64,000 bases of DNA. It comes from Multifurca ochricompacta (Eukaryota > Basidiomycota > Agaricomycetes > Russulales > Russulaceae). Both the position numbers and the translations under genes were made by a program. The notes beneath the pieces are model-generated. The model made no database searches and was not told the origin of the DNA. It saw only the letters and a program-made list of their open reading frames with translations. Location: contig WTXG01000020.1 in NCBI GenBank assembly GCA_022496185.1, positions 124,001 through 188,000 of the forward strand, in the 5' to 3' direction. Shown one piece after another: positions 15,346 through 27,100 of this stretch; positions within the stretch are counted from its first letter, which is position 1; every line of letters begins with the position of its first letter.

Positions 15346-15627
15346 CTAGCGGGGTTTACAACATGACCAATTGCGGTCATGAAGTCGACACGTCGGGTCT
15401 ACAGTCCACAGTGCTCCAAAGGATGGTACAAGTTTCGGAGCGACGTGCAAAGTGAACTGAGACAATGAATCAGATGCAGCCACAATTTTCAATAACGTGC
15501 CAGTGATGGGAGCAGCCGCGGAGATGGTAAAATTCGAATGCCACGCGGTATATGGCTCAAATCCAACTAGTGGAAAACTGTGGAAGAAAGTAAGCCAAGC
15601 CAGAGCCGTGGTGATAAACAAGTTCAT
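15346..15627 (-). CDS. small secreted protein, candidate
   Basis: A single-exon 93-residue frame with a convincing signal peptide (MNLFITTALAWLTFFHSFPL, cleavage probably around residue 22). The mature part is about 70 residues with Cys only near the C-terminus (PTCRLHDRNWSCCKPR). No family is recognised. Size and secretion signal fit fungal small secreted proteins. It lies 0.2 kb upstream of the F-box gene on the same strand. A start at 15627 is the only reasonable choice. It could also be the first exon of a longer gene, or a chance ORF. Confidence 0.42.
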   Translation of the reverse strand: MNLFITTALAWLTFFHSFPLVGFEPYTAWHSNFTISAAAPITGTLLKIVAASDSLSQFTLHVAPKLVPSFGALWTVDPTCRLHDRNWSCCKPR

Positions 15628-15977
15628 TATTCCTGGGTTCTGTCATTGCCCAGATGATTCATTGGTTGCTGCCAGTTTTCTCTAACTAACTATAAAGTCC
15701 GCACGAGTTTTCGCCGGGTTAACACATCCTCATCCCTAGCCAGACAAACAAATTGAAAGATTCTTATACATTCGTGGAGAGCACCACGATACGATTGGCT
15801 TTGGCTAGTTGATATCTACTGCGAGGTTGGTATGGAACAATGAGTATATGTGATATAGATGACCCCATCCTTTTTTTTTGAGTTCTTCCTTTGCTTCGAT
15901 CGATGAATACGTGTCAAGCAACCGCGCGAGCAGAGCATAGCAGATAAGGAGAGCAAGAACACAATGCAATGAATCCT
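15628..15977. other. gene-free stretch
   Basis: No supported coding sequence. It holds the 3' flank of the xylulokinase gene (T run at about 15871-15880) and the presumed promoter of the small secreted protein. Confidence 0.4.
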
Positions 15978-18947
15978 TCACACCAGCGCCTTCACCAGCA
16001 TCCCTTCTAGCCGACAATACTCGGGGACAATAGCAGCATATGCCATGAACGCGTCAATGTCCGGCTCTGCAATTTTTGCCAGACCGACTTGAATCTCGGG
16101 TTCACCCGTTGGCAGAGCAGTTACTGGGATAAGTGCCGCGGTAGTAGCCGCACCCGCGGCTTCACCAGCTGAGCTCGCGTTGGTCGTCCCAATGTCAGGC
16201 GTCGTGAGTGCTGTCGAGGGGTGAGCACCACCTGAGCTTGTTGATGTTCCAGTCGTGGTGGTGGTAGTAGTAGTAGTAGCAGTGCTCGATCCTGTTGCCG
16301 TACGTAAGCGCGCGGCGAGCTCCCCCTCGCCGAAAGCGTCCCCGCCGAGGCGCTCCAGGCGTTCCATTTCCTCAATCACGTCTTCCTCCTCTTCCTCGAG
16401 TACTGCCGCGCCGAAACCTGAACGTCGACTGCCATAGGGTGTATTGGCGCCACTACCAACGGGGGTCTCTCCACCAACATGTGTGCGGATGGGAGTGCCG
16501 CCGCTTGTCACCCACCGCTTCGCAAGCAGCCTGCGCACTTCCTCTTCGAAGCTCCCACGACCCGTACCACGCTCCTTGCCCCAAACCCACCGAGCAACGT
16601 ACGCACCACCTAATGCCGCCCGCCCAGGGTATCCCTTGGCTGGCGCGTTGCGGTGAGGCGTGATTTGTGCCGAGTCAAGCTGGGATGTTGGAACGAATAC
16701 AGGAGCATTGAAAAGCTCACTGACAAGCGACGCAACGGCCGGGAAGTTGATCGCGGCACCCGTAGACAGAATTCGTGCAGGTAACGATGACGAGTCGTAC
16801 GGATCGAATGACAAACCTAACCCGGACGAAGTCGCACCCAATGGGCCGATAGCTGGCGTTCCCGTTCGCTGGCCCGGTCCAGGAGATGCTGCAGCACTGC
16901 TCGTCACCAGTGAACTACTGCCTCGTCCACGACCCACAGCAGCGCCCAGTGCCCCTGTTGCCGTCATACGTGCCCAACGCACGCGGAAAGAGAGCACCTG
17001 GCTCTCGACTAAGCATCGGGGGTTAGCTCGTAGATCACGGAATTCGTTGACTTTGACGCCCGTCTCGAACCGGAAGATACCCTTGACATGCGATAGTGGA
17101 TGGCTGTCGCCCTGAAGGAGCCAAAAGCTGAACAGCTTGTCATCAAGGCTGCAAGCTTGGTGTAAATGGGTGGGGAAACACTTCAGGAACTTCCGAGACA
17201 AACCCGATGGAACCACCAGGTGGAACTACAGACACGAGGCGGTCGAACGCGCTCCACGATTTGGTATACATGTCCCTGACGAGTGCTCGAGGAACATCGG
17301 CGTTTCTGACACTGGTGTCAGATAAGTGGGCAGAATTGACTGATTACGGCACACCTGCTGGTGAGCATGACAATGTATTTACGCTTCTCACTTGGGTCCT
17401 GGGCAGGATGTGGATAGATGCTGTAAAGCCGGCTGGGAAGGTAGTGGGTTGCACTAGTGAGAAGGAAATCCATGGGGCCGAATGACAGGATGGCATCTGA
17501 AGGCGAGGGAACCAGCGAGAGATATGTTGATAGGTAGTCGGCAGTGAATGACGCAATTATGGTATCTTGGCAGAGTAAGAAGGGGACATGGGTGTAGCTC
17601 AATAACGGCAAACTTACCAGGCTCAAATCCGTATCGGTCAACGAGGTATCGTGAGACAGTCGCGACTCTACGCCCACCACCAGAGACGTCAACGTCTCCT
17701 AACCACCCACGAACACGCCATGCTTCTTCTCTGGAGCCCGCAATGTACTCGATCACTTCGTCGTCCCAGTGGCCTTGACCGCCCGAGCATACACATACAT
17801 TCCCGTTGCACATGCTTCCGATTCAGCTATGCCTATCCACGTGCCAGCAACGAGACTTGCAAGGAATGCAGAGGCAATTTGAATGCGTCCTGTACGCGCC
17901 CATGTTTCCGGAGACGTCTCACGCACACGAAGTATTTGTGCGGCAACAAGGGATGAATTGGCACAAGTTCCCACTCGCGCGGCCATATGGTCTGGTCCAC
18001 CGAGCATGGCTTCTATGCTGAGGGCATGAGAATGAGAAAATGTGTCCTGAGCTACAGGGGTATTTGGTAGCGAAAAGGTGTTTGGTGACAATTGAGAATG
18101 TAATGGTAGCCGTGAATCGAGAGAAGGAAAATTAGGAACTGGCGTTGATTTCCACCAAACGAGGGCAGGCTGGAAAAAATCACGTGATGAGCTATCTAAC
18201 GAAAGATCTTGACCAATAAGGCGAACACGCGGAGGCAAATCCTACCTGAGCAGCCCCGCCAATTGATTTAATTTTTGAGACTTCATGATTTCGGCTAATC
18301 TCCTCCAAGAGAAAATCTAAAGGGATTGGACAGAAACGACAAACAAAGGCCGAGTTGTTTAGTAGACAGAAGTAATGAGAACGACGAAAGATTCGATCCC
18401 GATCGAGGATGATAAATTTGATTTTCATCATCAACGCAACGTTGAATAGGCGGAAGGCGGAGGAAAAATGCTCACCAAGGGCTTTTACCCACATGTCCAC
18501 TGGCGTCGTATACGCGTCTCCCGGGGTGGTAAAGATTCCACCCTGCGTTCTAAATCTCAAGTCAGAATGGCTCACATTGCGTGATGTCTATACCGCGGAG
18601 ACACGGGTGAGATTGCACTGCGCGCAAAACCCCAGGCGGCACGTGTATCATCCATCCGCCGGGTAAGATCAAAAATAGGGCATGTTTGACAAACCCGATC
18701 TGGTAAGCAGGTCGCTGTGCATGCTGCCCCACCTTCCATCGATTCGATACTGGGTCCCACCCTCTTCTCATCCCGGTCCACCAAAAAAATGAGGGACTCA
18801 CTGGTATTCAGAGAGCGCCGTATCGAAATCGACGGCCTCTACACCAATAAGTTCCAAATTTTCGTCTACTATCGTCGCTCGTAGCTGATCTGTCGAGAGT
18901 TCAAGACCGAGAAATAAGGCCTGACCGCCTTTTGAAGGGCCAGGCAT
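15978..18947 (-). CDS. xylulokinase (FGGY family) with low-complexity insertions
   Basis: Phosphorylates D-xylulose to xylulose-5-phosphate, feeding pentoses into the pentose phosphate pathway (family knowledge). The ATG at 18947 starts exon 1 with FLGLELSTDQLRATIVDE, the FGGY ATP-binding beta-hairpin, then GVEAVDFDTALSEYQ before a GTGAGT donor. Later exons give TQGGIFTTPGDAYTTPVDMW, LLEEISRNHEVSKIKSIGGA, SHALSIEAMLGGPDHMAARV, GQGHWDDEVIEYIAG and RYGFEPGKFAVI. The last large exon (15978 to about 17000) carries the C-terminal ATPase half: PARILSTGAAINFPAVASLV and FNAPVFVPTSQ, equivalent to the ATGGAS region, and GYPGRAALGGAYVARW. Two insertions are unusual: a Gly/Ser/Pro-rich one before PARIL (about 16965-16790) and a Glu- and Thr-rich one with a poly-Thr run (about 16400-16180). 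Frame changes in the middle (about 17770) probably include introns and one sequence error. Confidence 0.8.
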
Positions 18948-20211
18948 GATGATGCGGAGGAATGACACAAATGTTAATGAAAGATCGCTCTCGGTGGTGT
19001 TGTGTGTTGTGCGAATTCTGGTATGAAAGGGCTTGGGTTATGTGTGTATATGCAGAGGAAAGATTTCTTCACAAGTTGACCGTCCGGTAATTCGGTGTTC
19101 CAAAGATATTCCCGCGTGAGTAAAGAATTGAGAATAGAACCGCGACCTCACAGAGGCCAGAGCGAGGGAAGCGATCCCCTTTCTTATTTCGTAAAAGGCG
19201 TGGTGGAGAGCAAAGAGGCGATAAATAGCCAGTTTTTGCAGAAACTGGCTTGCAGTATACGGTTCCACGGTTGACGGTTCATCCACGGCTCGTTGATTTC
19301 CCGCGTCGCCGCTTGAGTTCCCACGGTTTCATTACCACTCTTGAGTCTAGCACAGTTTAACATCTCTTGCATTTGATGTTTGCTTCAAGGACAAATACTC
19401 TTCTTGAAAGGCGACTATCTGCGCCCATGAATTTGAACTATGGTCGCCTGACTCCTTCAATTGCAGACTTAGATTTGTTTCTACTCTTTCCATGACAGGA
19501 ACCGATGGCTGATTTTTCCTCCTTGGCTCTTGCTAACGATTCGGGTCCACACTATTATATGGACGTGGACGTGATACGACTTCTACCTTAAAGACACCCT
19601 ACCGGAGTGGAAATGAAAATTAACAACTGTCGCCTCTGGTCCCTTGTCCTGGGTAAACCATTTATCTCAATCCGTACTCTTTCCGAGCGTCCTTGGCAAC
19701 AGCAACATGTAACTGGGACTATGCATGAGAGCCTTTACGAGCAAACTCATCCCAAATCGCTTCGGAGCCTTTCTCCACCTTTACGGTCGTGCTCTGAATC
19801 TCGCTTAACTCAGTGACGTGTTCCATGAACTTCCGAACCAGATTCCGTACTGCAATTGCAACACTAGCATGACGGGCGTATTCTCGCGCAGGTTTCCCCA
19901 TGCGTAAATCAGGACTGCTTGAGGTGCTTGAAGTAATTCAATCAGCAAGGTTGAATATCTTGACTGTTGTTGAGTGAACGCACCTGGCTCAAAAATTTGT
20001 GGTTTCTGAACCGCGCATGCCTGGATATGCTATTCCATGAAGGAAGTGATTCAGATCACCCCATGGACAACTCTGACACATTGCATCCGAAAATTGACGG
20101 GTGTCCAGTGATGACGCGAACACGGACCCGTCATTGCAGCCCCCCCTCTTTGAGCCCGGCAGCTTATATATATAGAGGCTAGCCATTTCTATCTGCAGTT
20201 CTCATCCCGCT
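18948..20211. other. mostly gene-free region between divergent xylulokinase and lectin genes
   Basis: The shared promoter region of two divergent genes. The only frame with protein-like composition is a 60-codon one on the minus strand (19901-19719) with VEKGSEAIWDEFARKG, faintly similar to the HESSSKIWDTMKQKL exon of the tandem family at 37-44 kb. It is too short to call and may be a gene relic. Confidence 0.35.
20165..20174 (+). promoter_or_regulatory. TATA box of lectin gene
   Basis: An uninterrupted TATATATATA lies about 40 bp upstream of the lectin start codon, followed by a short leader. It is one of the few clean TATA elements in the window and fits a strongly or conditionally expressed gene. 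Confidence 0.5.
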
Positions 20212-20815
20212 ATGTCCATCAAGCAAGGAGGTCGTTACAAAATCACGAATGTACAAACCAGCACTGTCGTTGATCTTTCTGGTGTGGACAACAAGTCCAT
20301 CATCGGTTGGGGTTGGCACGGCGGAGATAACCAGAGGGTAGGTAACTTACGCATTCTGAAACTGCTTGGAACAATGCGCCCAACTATCCGCTTCAGTGGA
20401 TTCTAGAGCAGAAACCGGAGGATAACGGCCAATGGTCTATCCGATCAGTCAAATTCAACAACAAGTATATTGGATTCGAGGGTGATGCGGACGATGGAAA
20501 GCGTCTCGTGGTCACCGACCGCCGTCAACTCTGGGATATCTACCCGGAAGGTCAGGGAGGCCTTGCGAAGCTTAAGTATGTATACCATGTTCCTCATCTG
20601 CAACCACAGCTGACGTTTTTTATGATAGACTATGGGTCCCTAGCTCACTTCTTGTTGCCGACTTAACCAAAGGAAACGCGACCTTCGGAACCCCAGTGCA
20701 ACTATGGGCGTCTTTACCTGCAGAGATGCAAGTCTGGAATTTCGAGGAGCGTGAGTTGCAGCTTCCTGATTTTTTTTTCAGTTTCATTGTTGAGGTTTCT
20801 TTCCTAGTCCGTTAA
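20212..20815 (+). CDS. ricin-B-fold (beta-trefoil) lectin
   Basis: A small cytoplasmic-type lectin predicted to bind glycans; related fungal beta-trefoil lectins act in defence or storage (family knowledge). Exons 20212-20337, 20397-20575, 20629-20750 and 20808-20815 all join with GT-AG introns and keep frame, giving 144 residues, the normal length for a single beta-trefoil. No signal peptide is present. Trefoil features are GRYKITNVQTSTVVDLSG in subdomain 1, GGDNQRWILEQ (the QxW motif, split by intron 1), QWSIRSVKFNNKYIGFEG in subdomain 2, and LLVADLTKG with GTPVQLW (second QxW-like motif) in subdomain 3. The last exon encodes only the terminal Leu-Arg. The gene is intact. A diverged relative lies at 62.4-64.0 kb. 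Confidence 0.85.
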
Positions 20816-21798
20816 GGATTGGGATAACGTTGCCAATGCTCGAGTAGCGATAGCTAATAATGAGGCGGTCGTCCGCAATTTTGAAATATTGATTCACCAC
20901 TGACACAAGTCAGGGTGACAGTGTGTGAGGTTGAATGTCTCTAGATTGTGTTTGGTCAAAAGGGCAACCCTAAGTAGCATCAAGTCAGATCAAGTATTGA
21001 CGGCACAGCCGTGGGCCGTCTAGTTGATGTCGCATTCCCTGACCTACTCTGAGGTTTGAGCGCCCCATACACCTGAGTGGTAAATATTCACATACTGGGG
21101 AGCCTCTTCTGACTCTTCGCCTTGCATATAATGCGCACCCGCCGACACGCGGCCACTGGCCACTCCGACCATCAGGCTTAGAGTGCTCGAACGGAGGATG
21201 GTTTTCTTGTCATGTTAAAATTAATAGGGCGTCTCGATAGGACTAACCACCGCAATAATAGTAGCACTGTGCCAAGCCCCCTTGCATGCTACGAAGCAGT
21301 ACTGAACTTTAAAGCAGATTAGCGCAATAAAAAATTATCATTGTCTTTTCTAGATCTGGCTGTGGTGATAACGATGGATGACTGGTGACCAGCTGGAAGC
21401 ATCGCTCATCCTTCTGATCGACCCCCTCCCCCCCACTCTCAGTTAAGCCGTATTCTTGGTGCTGGGATATCCCCGTCCAACTGCCTATGGACATGTCTTA
21501 GAATGATGCAATAAACCTTCTGCGACTTAGGTGATCGTTTCTTCGGGCTCAGTCTCAGCAAACCCGGGCTTTAATACCCTGTCCCGCCGCGCTGCGTTTC
21601 GGCTCTATGCCCTAGCCGAGAGGGGGTTATCATGATAAGGCGAAGGCCTTCCCACTGGCCAGCACCATGGAACCCGAGATCCTGGGCAGGCCAGAAGAGG
21701 TGGAACTGTGCCAGTTGGCCTTATGGCAGGGAGCTTATCGGGTTTCACCGGACCGCAGTGTGCCTTGCATGCATGTGGACACCTTCAGCACGTTCAGG

Positions 21799-21830
21799 AA
21801 CCTGAACCTACCTGAACCTGAACCTGAACA
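21799..21830. repeat. CCTGAA short tandem repeat
   Basis: About five copies of the hexamer CCTGAA (some as AACCTG) with one interruption (CCTACCTGAA). Simple repeat, no other signal. Confidence 0.7.
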
Positions 21831-22260
21831 CTAAAAATAAGTTTGGCATGATTAAGTGCTCGTTCCTATTGCCAGGTCGTCGCGATTATAAGATTGGACC
21901 AGATATAATAGGGCATACCTGGACTGCCCATTTGGTCAAATTGCAAATATGCACGTACGCATTGCCACCATTCAAGACAACAACCTCTTGATGATGATGT
22001 GGATAGAGCGGGTCCGATCTGCTTACATCTAAACAACCAAGCCGCCACATAGACCAGTCTCTGAGTAAGGGGAAGTCCTGTTAGAGGGGGAAGGCACTCC
22101 AGTTCTTTTTCTATTTGTATTTTCGATTTTTAACTTCGAATATTACTACGCACTTCTGTACTTCTGATTCTGAGATTAAGTTTCGCTGTGTACCAAAATA
22201 TGAATTAGCGGGGCACACATATTATATTGCCTACCACTGGATAGGCAAAAATTGTGGAAG

Positions 22261-22286
22261 CCAAGCCAAGCCAAGCCAAGCCAAGC
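22261..22286. repeat. CCAAG pentamer repeat
   Basis: Five uninterrupted copies of CCAAG. Simple repeat in a gene-free region. Confidence 0.75.
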
Positions 22287-23244
22287 CAAGCCCGTGTACT
22301 CAACAAGTTTCCGGGGTCTCGTAAGCCCAAGGGAGGCTGCGCAGAAGAGGCAGAGGGGCAAAATGTAGTTTAAAATTAAAAATGGCTGCCAAATAGGCTG
22401 TTGAATTAAGCTGAATTAATCACTCCACAGCGCAGCGCAGATTTAATGTTATTTGGCTCTTCGTGCCAGCATGCAAAGGACCATCAGATATTCATTGACA
22501 CGAACATACGATGCTTACTTGTATCACACGTTGTAGGAAGCCGCCACATTCACAATTAATTAATCTAAGAACGTGAAAATTGTCTTAGTAAAGAGTGCAA
22601 GGACTCGGTCACAACAGAAGCTTTCCCATAGTCCCTGTGAGGTTTTCCATTCCGAGATCCAACGTCCACGAGAGGGTTCCAGAGGGGAAGCCAGCAAAGC
22701 CAAGTTGCAGATTGTAAGTAACGGTTCGGCTTTTGAGGGGTTCATGGATGACAGACGTATCAGCAGTAAGCGGACGAGAGTAACACCCTTGTTCGGCTGA
22801 TCTGACTCGTCATCTTAACTGGTCCCATGTTAGTTGAGGAATGGAAGTCAGGTGGTGCTAGTGATGAACACTGGGGCAAGTGAGAGCCATCCCAAGCTGA
22901 CCACGCTGTACGTGTACAGGTCGCTGTCAGTCGTCATCATGTATGCAAAGCAATGCATAAAGATCAAGGTTGCAAGCAGTATGTTTGTGGATACCGTAGA
23001 AATACCGTTGTCATTGAGGCACGGACGGAGAGCACCAGTAATGTATATTATATTTACTGGGATGCGAAATAGGGTGGCAGCTGATTGCATTCATCGACGA
23101 GTCCGACTTCGACTGGTGGCTGGACTGGCACTGGCAACTCGAAGCTTGTTTAAATGCGGTTCCCGGCCGGCTTTCCCCGTCACGTGTTGTCACACTCACC
23201 GCCTCACTCACTCACTCACTCTCTTGCTTGTACCAACCGCTGTC

Positions 23245-23682
23245 ATGTCTAGTCTTCAACAGTACTTGGAAGGAAAAATTGTAGGTCCACTCTTACGAAA
23301 GCGGCATGCTTATGTTTTTAAATGCTTAAAATATTAGGATTTGAAGGCCAGAAGCTCGTAGAGCGGATCGCGCATTATGCTGTGATAGAGCTAGCTGTAC
23401 GTGCACCTCGTCTCAAACTTGACCGCTCGCTGACCATGTGACCCACCGTCGCAGATATTCTCTTTCTTTATGGATTCCTGTTCCAGTCAATCCAGGTGAC
23501 CTTTGGTGTTTTTGGCTTGGGTGTTGCTGCTATACTTGTGGTATGTTCGTCGATAACTTGCTGCATACTTGCTGAACTGATTGTCTGTGGATGTAAAGAT
23601 CATCATCCCACCGTGGTCGATGTTCAACCATAACCCAGTCACATGGTTACCGCCGAAGGAGACGAAAGAGAAGCAACAATGA
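23245..23682 (+). CDS. SPC1: signal peptidase complex subunit 1 (SPC1/SPCS1)
   Basis: A small ER membrane protein of the signal peptidase complex, accessory to the catalytic Sec11 subunit. Exons 23245-23280, 23338-23400, 23455-23540 and 23599-23682 give about 89 residues. Recognisable pieces are QYLEGKI, FEGQKLVERIAHYAVIEL, a first membrane helix ending ILFLYGFLFQSI, a second helix VTFGVFGLGVAAILVIIIPP, and WSMFNHNPVTWLPPKE, which matches the conserved PxWPxY...LxWLP end of SPCS1. Both termini would face the cytosol with a tight hairpin. Exon 2 begins GATTTGAAGGC; one extra T in the TTT run gives Asp-Phe-Glu-Gly-Gln-Lys as in relatives, so the frame break at 23340 is probably a sequence error in an essential gene. 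Confidence 0.82.
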
Positions 23683-24107
23683 CAATAGATAGATACGCTG
23701 TTGTTGCGTCCGTGCGGTGTGGCTTGGTGCCTCGATCAATCCATGGTATTCTCCAGTCTCCCCCACTACGCATGTAGCACATGGATAAGGTTGATACCCA
23801 CACGAGTCGCATTGATGAGTGCGGACTATGTCCTGGAGACGGCCCTCACATGATATTGGATTGCATTGGATTGTACCACTGAAACACTATAGCTATACAC
23901 AGAACCACAGCCTCACATGCTTGGAAAGCCGTAGGGAATTGTTTTATGCTACTTATGTAGTGATTTTAAGGAATCGAATCATCAACCTCGAACCGACAAG
24001 CATGGGAGAGTGGGTTGCTCAAGCTCAAAGTCTGAGGTTGACCTCGCACTGACACTTGTTGAAATTTTGTTGATCATTTATTTCGTGAGTTGAGAGTTAA
24101 GTAAAGA
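23683..24107. other. gene-free stretch
   Basis: The 3' flank of SPC1 and the promoter of the kinase gene; no coding signal beyond short chance frames. Confidence 0.4.
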
Positions 24108-24133
24108 TAAAGTAAAGTAAAGTAAAGTAAAGT
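24108..24133. repeat. AAAGT pentamer repeat
   Basis: About five uninterrupted copies of AAAGT immediately upstream of the kinase start codon, in its presumed 5' leader. Confidence 0.75.
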
Positions 24134-24152
24134 GAATGTGTGAGGCGAACTG

Positions 24153-27100
24153 ATGAGTCAATCTGACATGAGAGTATCAGTGCAACACTCACGCCACCAC
24201 GCGCAAGTACCCGAGACTCGCCAACTTCACCCCCGACCTCGACTACCTCAACCTCATTCTCCTCTTCAACTTCCTTCTTCATCCCCTTCACCGCTCACTC
24301 TACTCACTACACCCCTTACATCAAGCATATCCAATCTGACTCTCATAAGCACTACCTTCAACCACCTCGAGGATCGACCAACGTTACAACCAACTTACTC
24401 CCTCCGAACACGCCCAACACGGCTTTCACAACAGCAGCTGTTCCACGCGGGACGTCCCTCGTCCGCGGCCTATGTCCCTTCCTCCCCAGACGTATACATC
24501 CTCTCATTCCGGCACGTCTTCGGATCGCGCACGCCAATACGTGGAACAACCCCATGCCGCAGCAGCAAAACATTCCCAGCGCGGCGCTGACACTGCCAAA
24601 CCCCGCACTACCAATCGTATTCTTGGAGATTATACCCTCTCAAAGACTTTGGCGCGGGTAGCATGGGCAAAGTGAAGCTAGCCATCATAATATTTCTGGG
24701 GAAAAGGTGTGTACATTCCTCACTGTCTTCTCTCAATTGCGTTTCCTTCATAGTCGGAACGCTTTCTCTTTCTGTTCTTCGCACCCATATCATCGGTTCT
24801 TAATGTCCATCTCTCTATCGTCCTCTGTTGACCACCATCGCCCGAGTATGTATGCCCCAGATCTCATTATCCACTTCCACGCCTCCTTCATACAACTTGG
24901 ATATTCCGATCCTCGCATTCTCATCAGAGTGCAGATCATTGGGAACATCTATTCCCTTTCTTCGTCTTTTCTTCTTGCCCCCTTTCCTCCCTTCTGTACC
25001 CTTCATTGCGTCCGCACTTTGCGAAATCGTGCTTTCGCCACCTGCTGGTCTTTCACTATTCACATCCGCTCGTCTCATCACCTTGAAGGGTTTTCTTCCT
25101 ACGAGCCGGCGGCAAAGGGTTGCACAGGGTAGCTGGCAGCTCTTTGCCATGCGCCATACACACCCCATGACAAGGCTGTGCAGTTAGGTCAACTAGGGTT
25201 CTCTGGGCGCCAGGGGTATTTTTTGTTGACCATTTGTTAACCACTTTCGGCACAAACGCTGGCTCTCTATTTCTTCTCCTCCCCACTCCTTCATTATCAC
25301 TTCATATCACTTCTGGATATTGACTTTCTGCCTACAGCTTGCTGTCAAAATCTACCCCGCGTCGTCCCAGTTCAACCCGTACCCGGATCCCCAAATGCCG
25401 AGGCCGCCGCCAAGCAAGCGACAAAAGATGCGTCCAAAGAGATTCGCACAATCCGCGAGGCCGCGCTCTCTCAACTGCTCTACCACCCATACATCTGCGG
25501 TATGCGCGAGATGATCATTCATCAGCACCATTATTATATGGTATTTGAGTACATAAACGGCGGGCAGATGCTTGACTATATCATCAGCCACGGCCGATTA
25601 CGCGAACGTGTTGCAAGGAAGTTTGCGAGGCAGATCGGAAGCGCTCTGGAGTATTGTCACAAGAATAATGTCGTACACCGAGGTTTGTCCTTTTCATCAA
25701 CTACGATTTGTTCTGTTCTCGAGAGATCGTTGACATCATCTGGCAGACCTTAAAATTGAGAACATTCTCATATCACAGACCGGTAACATCAAGATCATCG
25801 ATTTTGGGTTGTCCAATCTATACGATCCTATCTCGCACTTGTCAACATTCTGTGGCTCTCTCTACTTTGCTGCGCCAGAACTTCTCAATGCCAAGGTATA
25901 CACAGGCCCTGAGGTCGACGTGTGGAGCTTTGGTGTGGTACTCTACGTACTTGTATGCGGTAAAGTGCCATTCGATGATCAGAGCATGCCCGCGCTCCAT
26001 GCCAAGATTAAGCGTGGGTTGGTCGAATACCCTGTGTGGCTCAGTGCAGGTGCGTGGGGCCGATTTGAATGGCAGTCGGACGGTCAGTGAGAGCTTCGTG
26101 CAGAGTGCAAGCATATTCTCTCCCGCATGCTCGTCACCAATCCCCAACAGCGTGCATCGCTATCGGACCTCCTCAATCATCCCTGGATGACGCGTGGCTT
26201 CAATGGCCCACCCGACCCTCACCTCCTACGGCGTGAACCTTTACGCGCTGATGAGCTCGATCGACACGTCATCCGCGGTATGACCGGCTTTGAGTTCGGC
26301 ACCGAAGATGAGATTGAGCGCCGGCTTGTCGCTATCCTCGAATCCGAGGCATATAAGCGAGCGGTACAGTACTGGGAAAGCAAGCGCGAACGACCACGGA
26401 TTTGGCCCGAGTCACTGTCAAATTCCTCTCTTGCTATCGCGTGGGATGGTTTTGGTGGTGCAGGTGGTCAAGGTGGAGGGAACAAGGCGGAGACTGTTTC
26501 GACGCCAAAGAAGAACAAACGCTTCTCCGGTTTCGACTTTTATCGCCGCAAGTTGTTTTCGCCATCATCCTCTCCACCGTCCTCCCCTTTTGCGTCGCCA
26601 TCGGCGTCACAATCTCAGCTCTCCAACACCTCCCTCTCCGATGTGAACCAAAAAGAGCCCCCTGATCCAACCCGCGGCTACCATCAACTCATATCGATTT
26701 ATTATCTCGCCCGAGAGAAGCTGGAACGCGACAGGGTATACGGTGCCGGTCACTTCGCGAGCTCACAGTTATCCGTGAATCCTCCTCAACCCGCACCGGA
26801 AGAGGTTCAGTACCTCCCTCACTTTGAAGCAGTCCAATCAACCTGCTGTGCCGCTCCATGGCTATACCGCAAAAAGCTCGGAGGCGCAGACTACAGCATG
26901 CGTCCATCGCGTCTGCCAGCTCCTGAGAGTCCACATTACTCCAAGATGTCATATGACGCCCCGCCACACCCTCTCCGACAGCGACGGCGTTCCAACAACA
27001 GCAACCTCGTTCTCGCGCGCGCGATGCTGGGGTGCCGATCCCGAAACACGCGGACCTCGGGCCTCTGCCACCTATCTCCGTCTCAGGGGGCCAGAAAGTG

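Larger units (their letters stand above)
20816..23244. other. gene-free stretch of about 2.4 kb
   Basis: No coding sequence could be supported on either strand; all frames are short and low-quality. It contains the two short tandem repeats listed separately and some GC-rich patches (21580-21760). The last 150 bp, with a CACTCACTCACTCACTC tract at about 23203-23220, is the probable SPC1 promoter. Confidence 0.45.
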
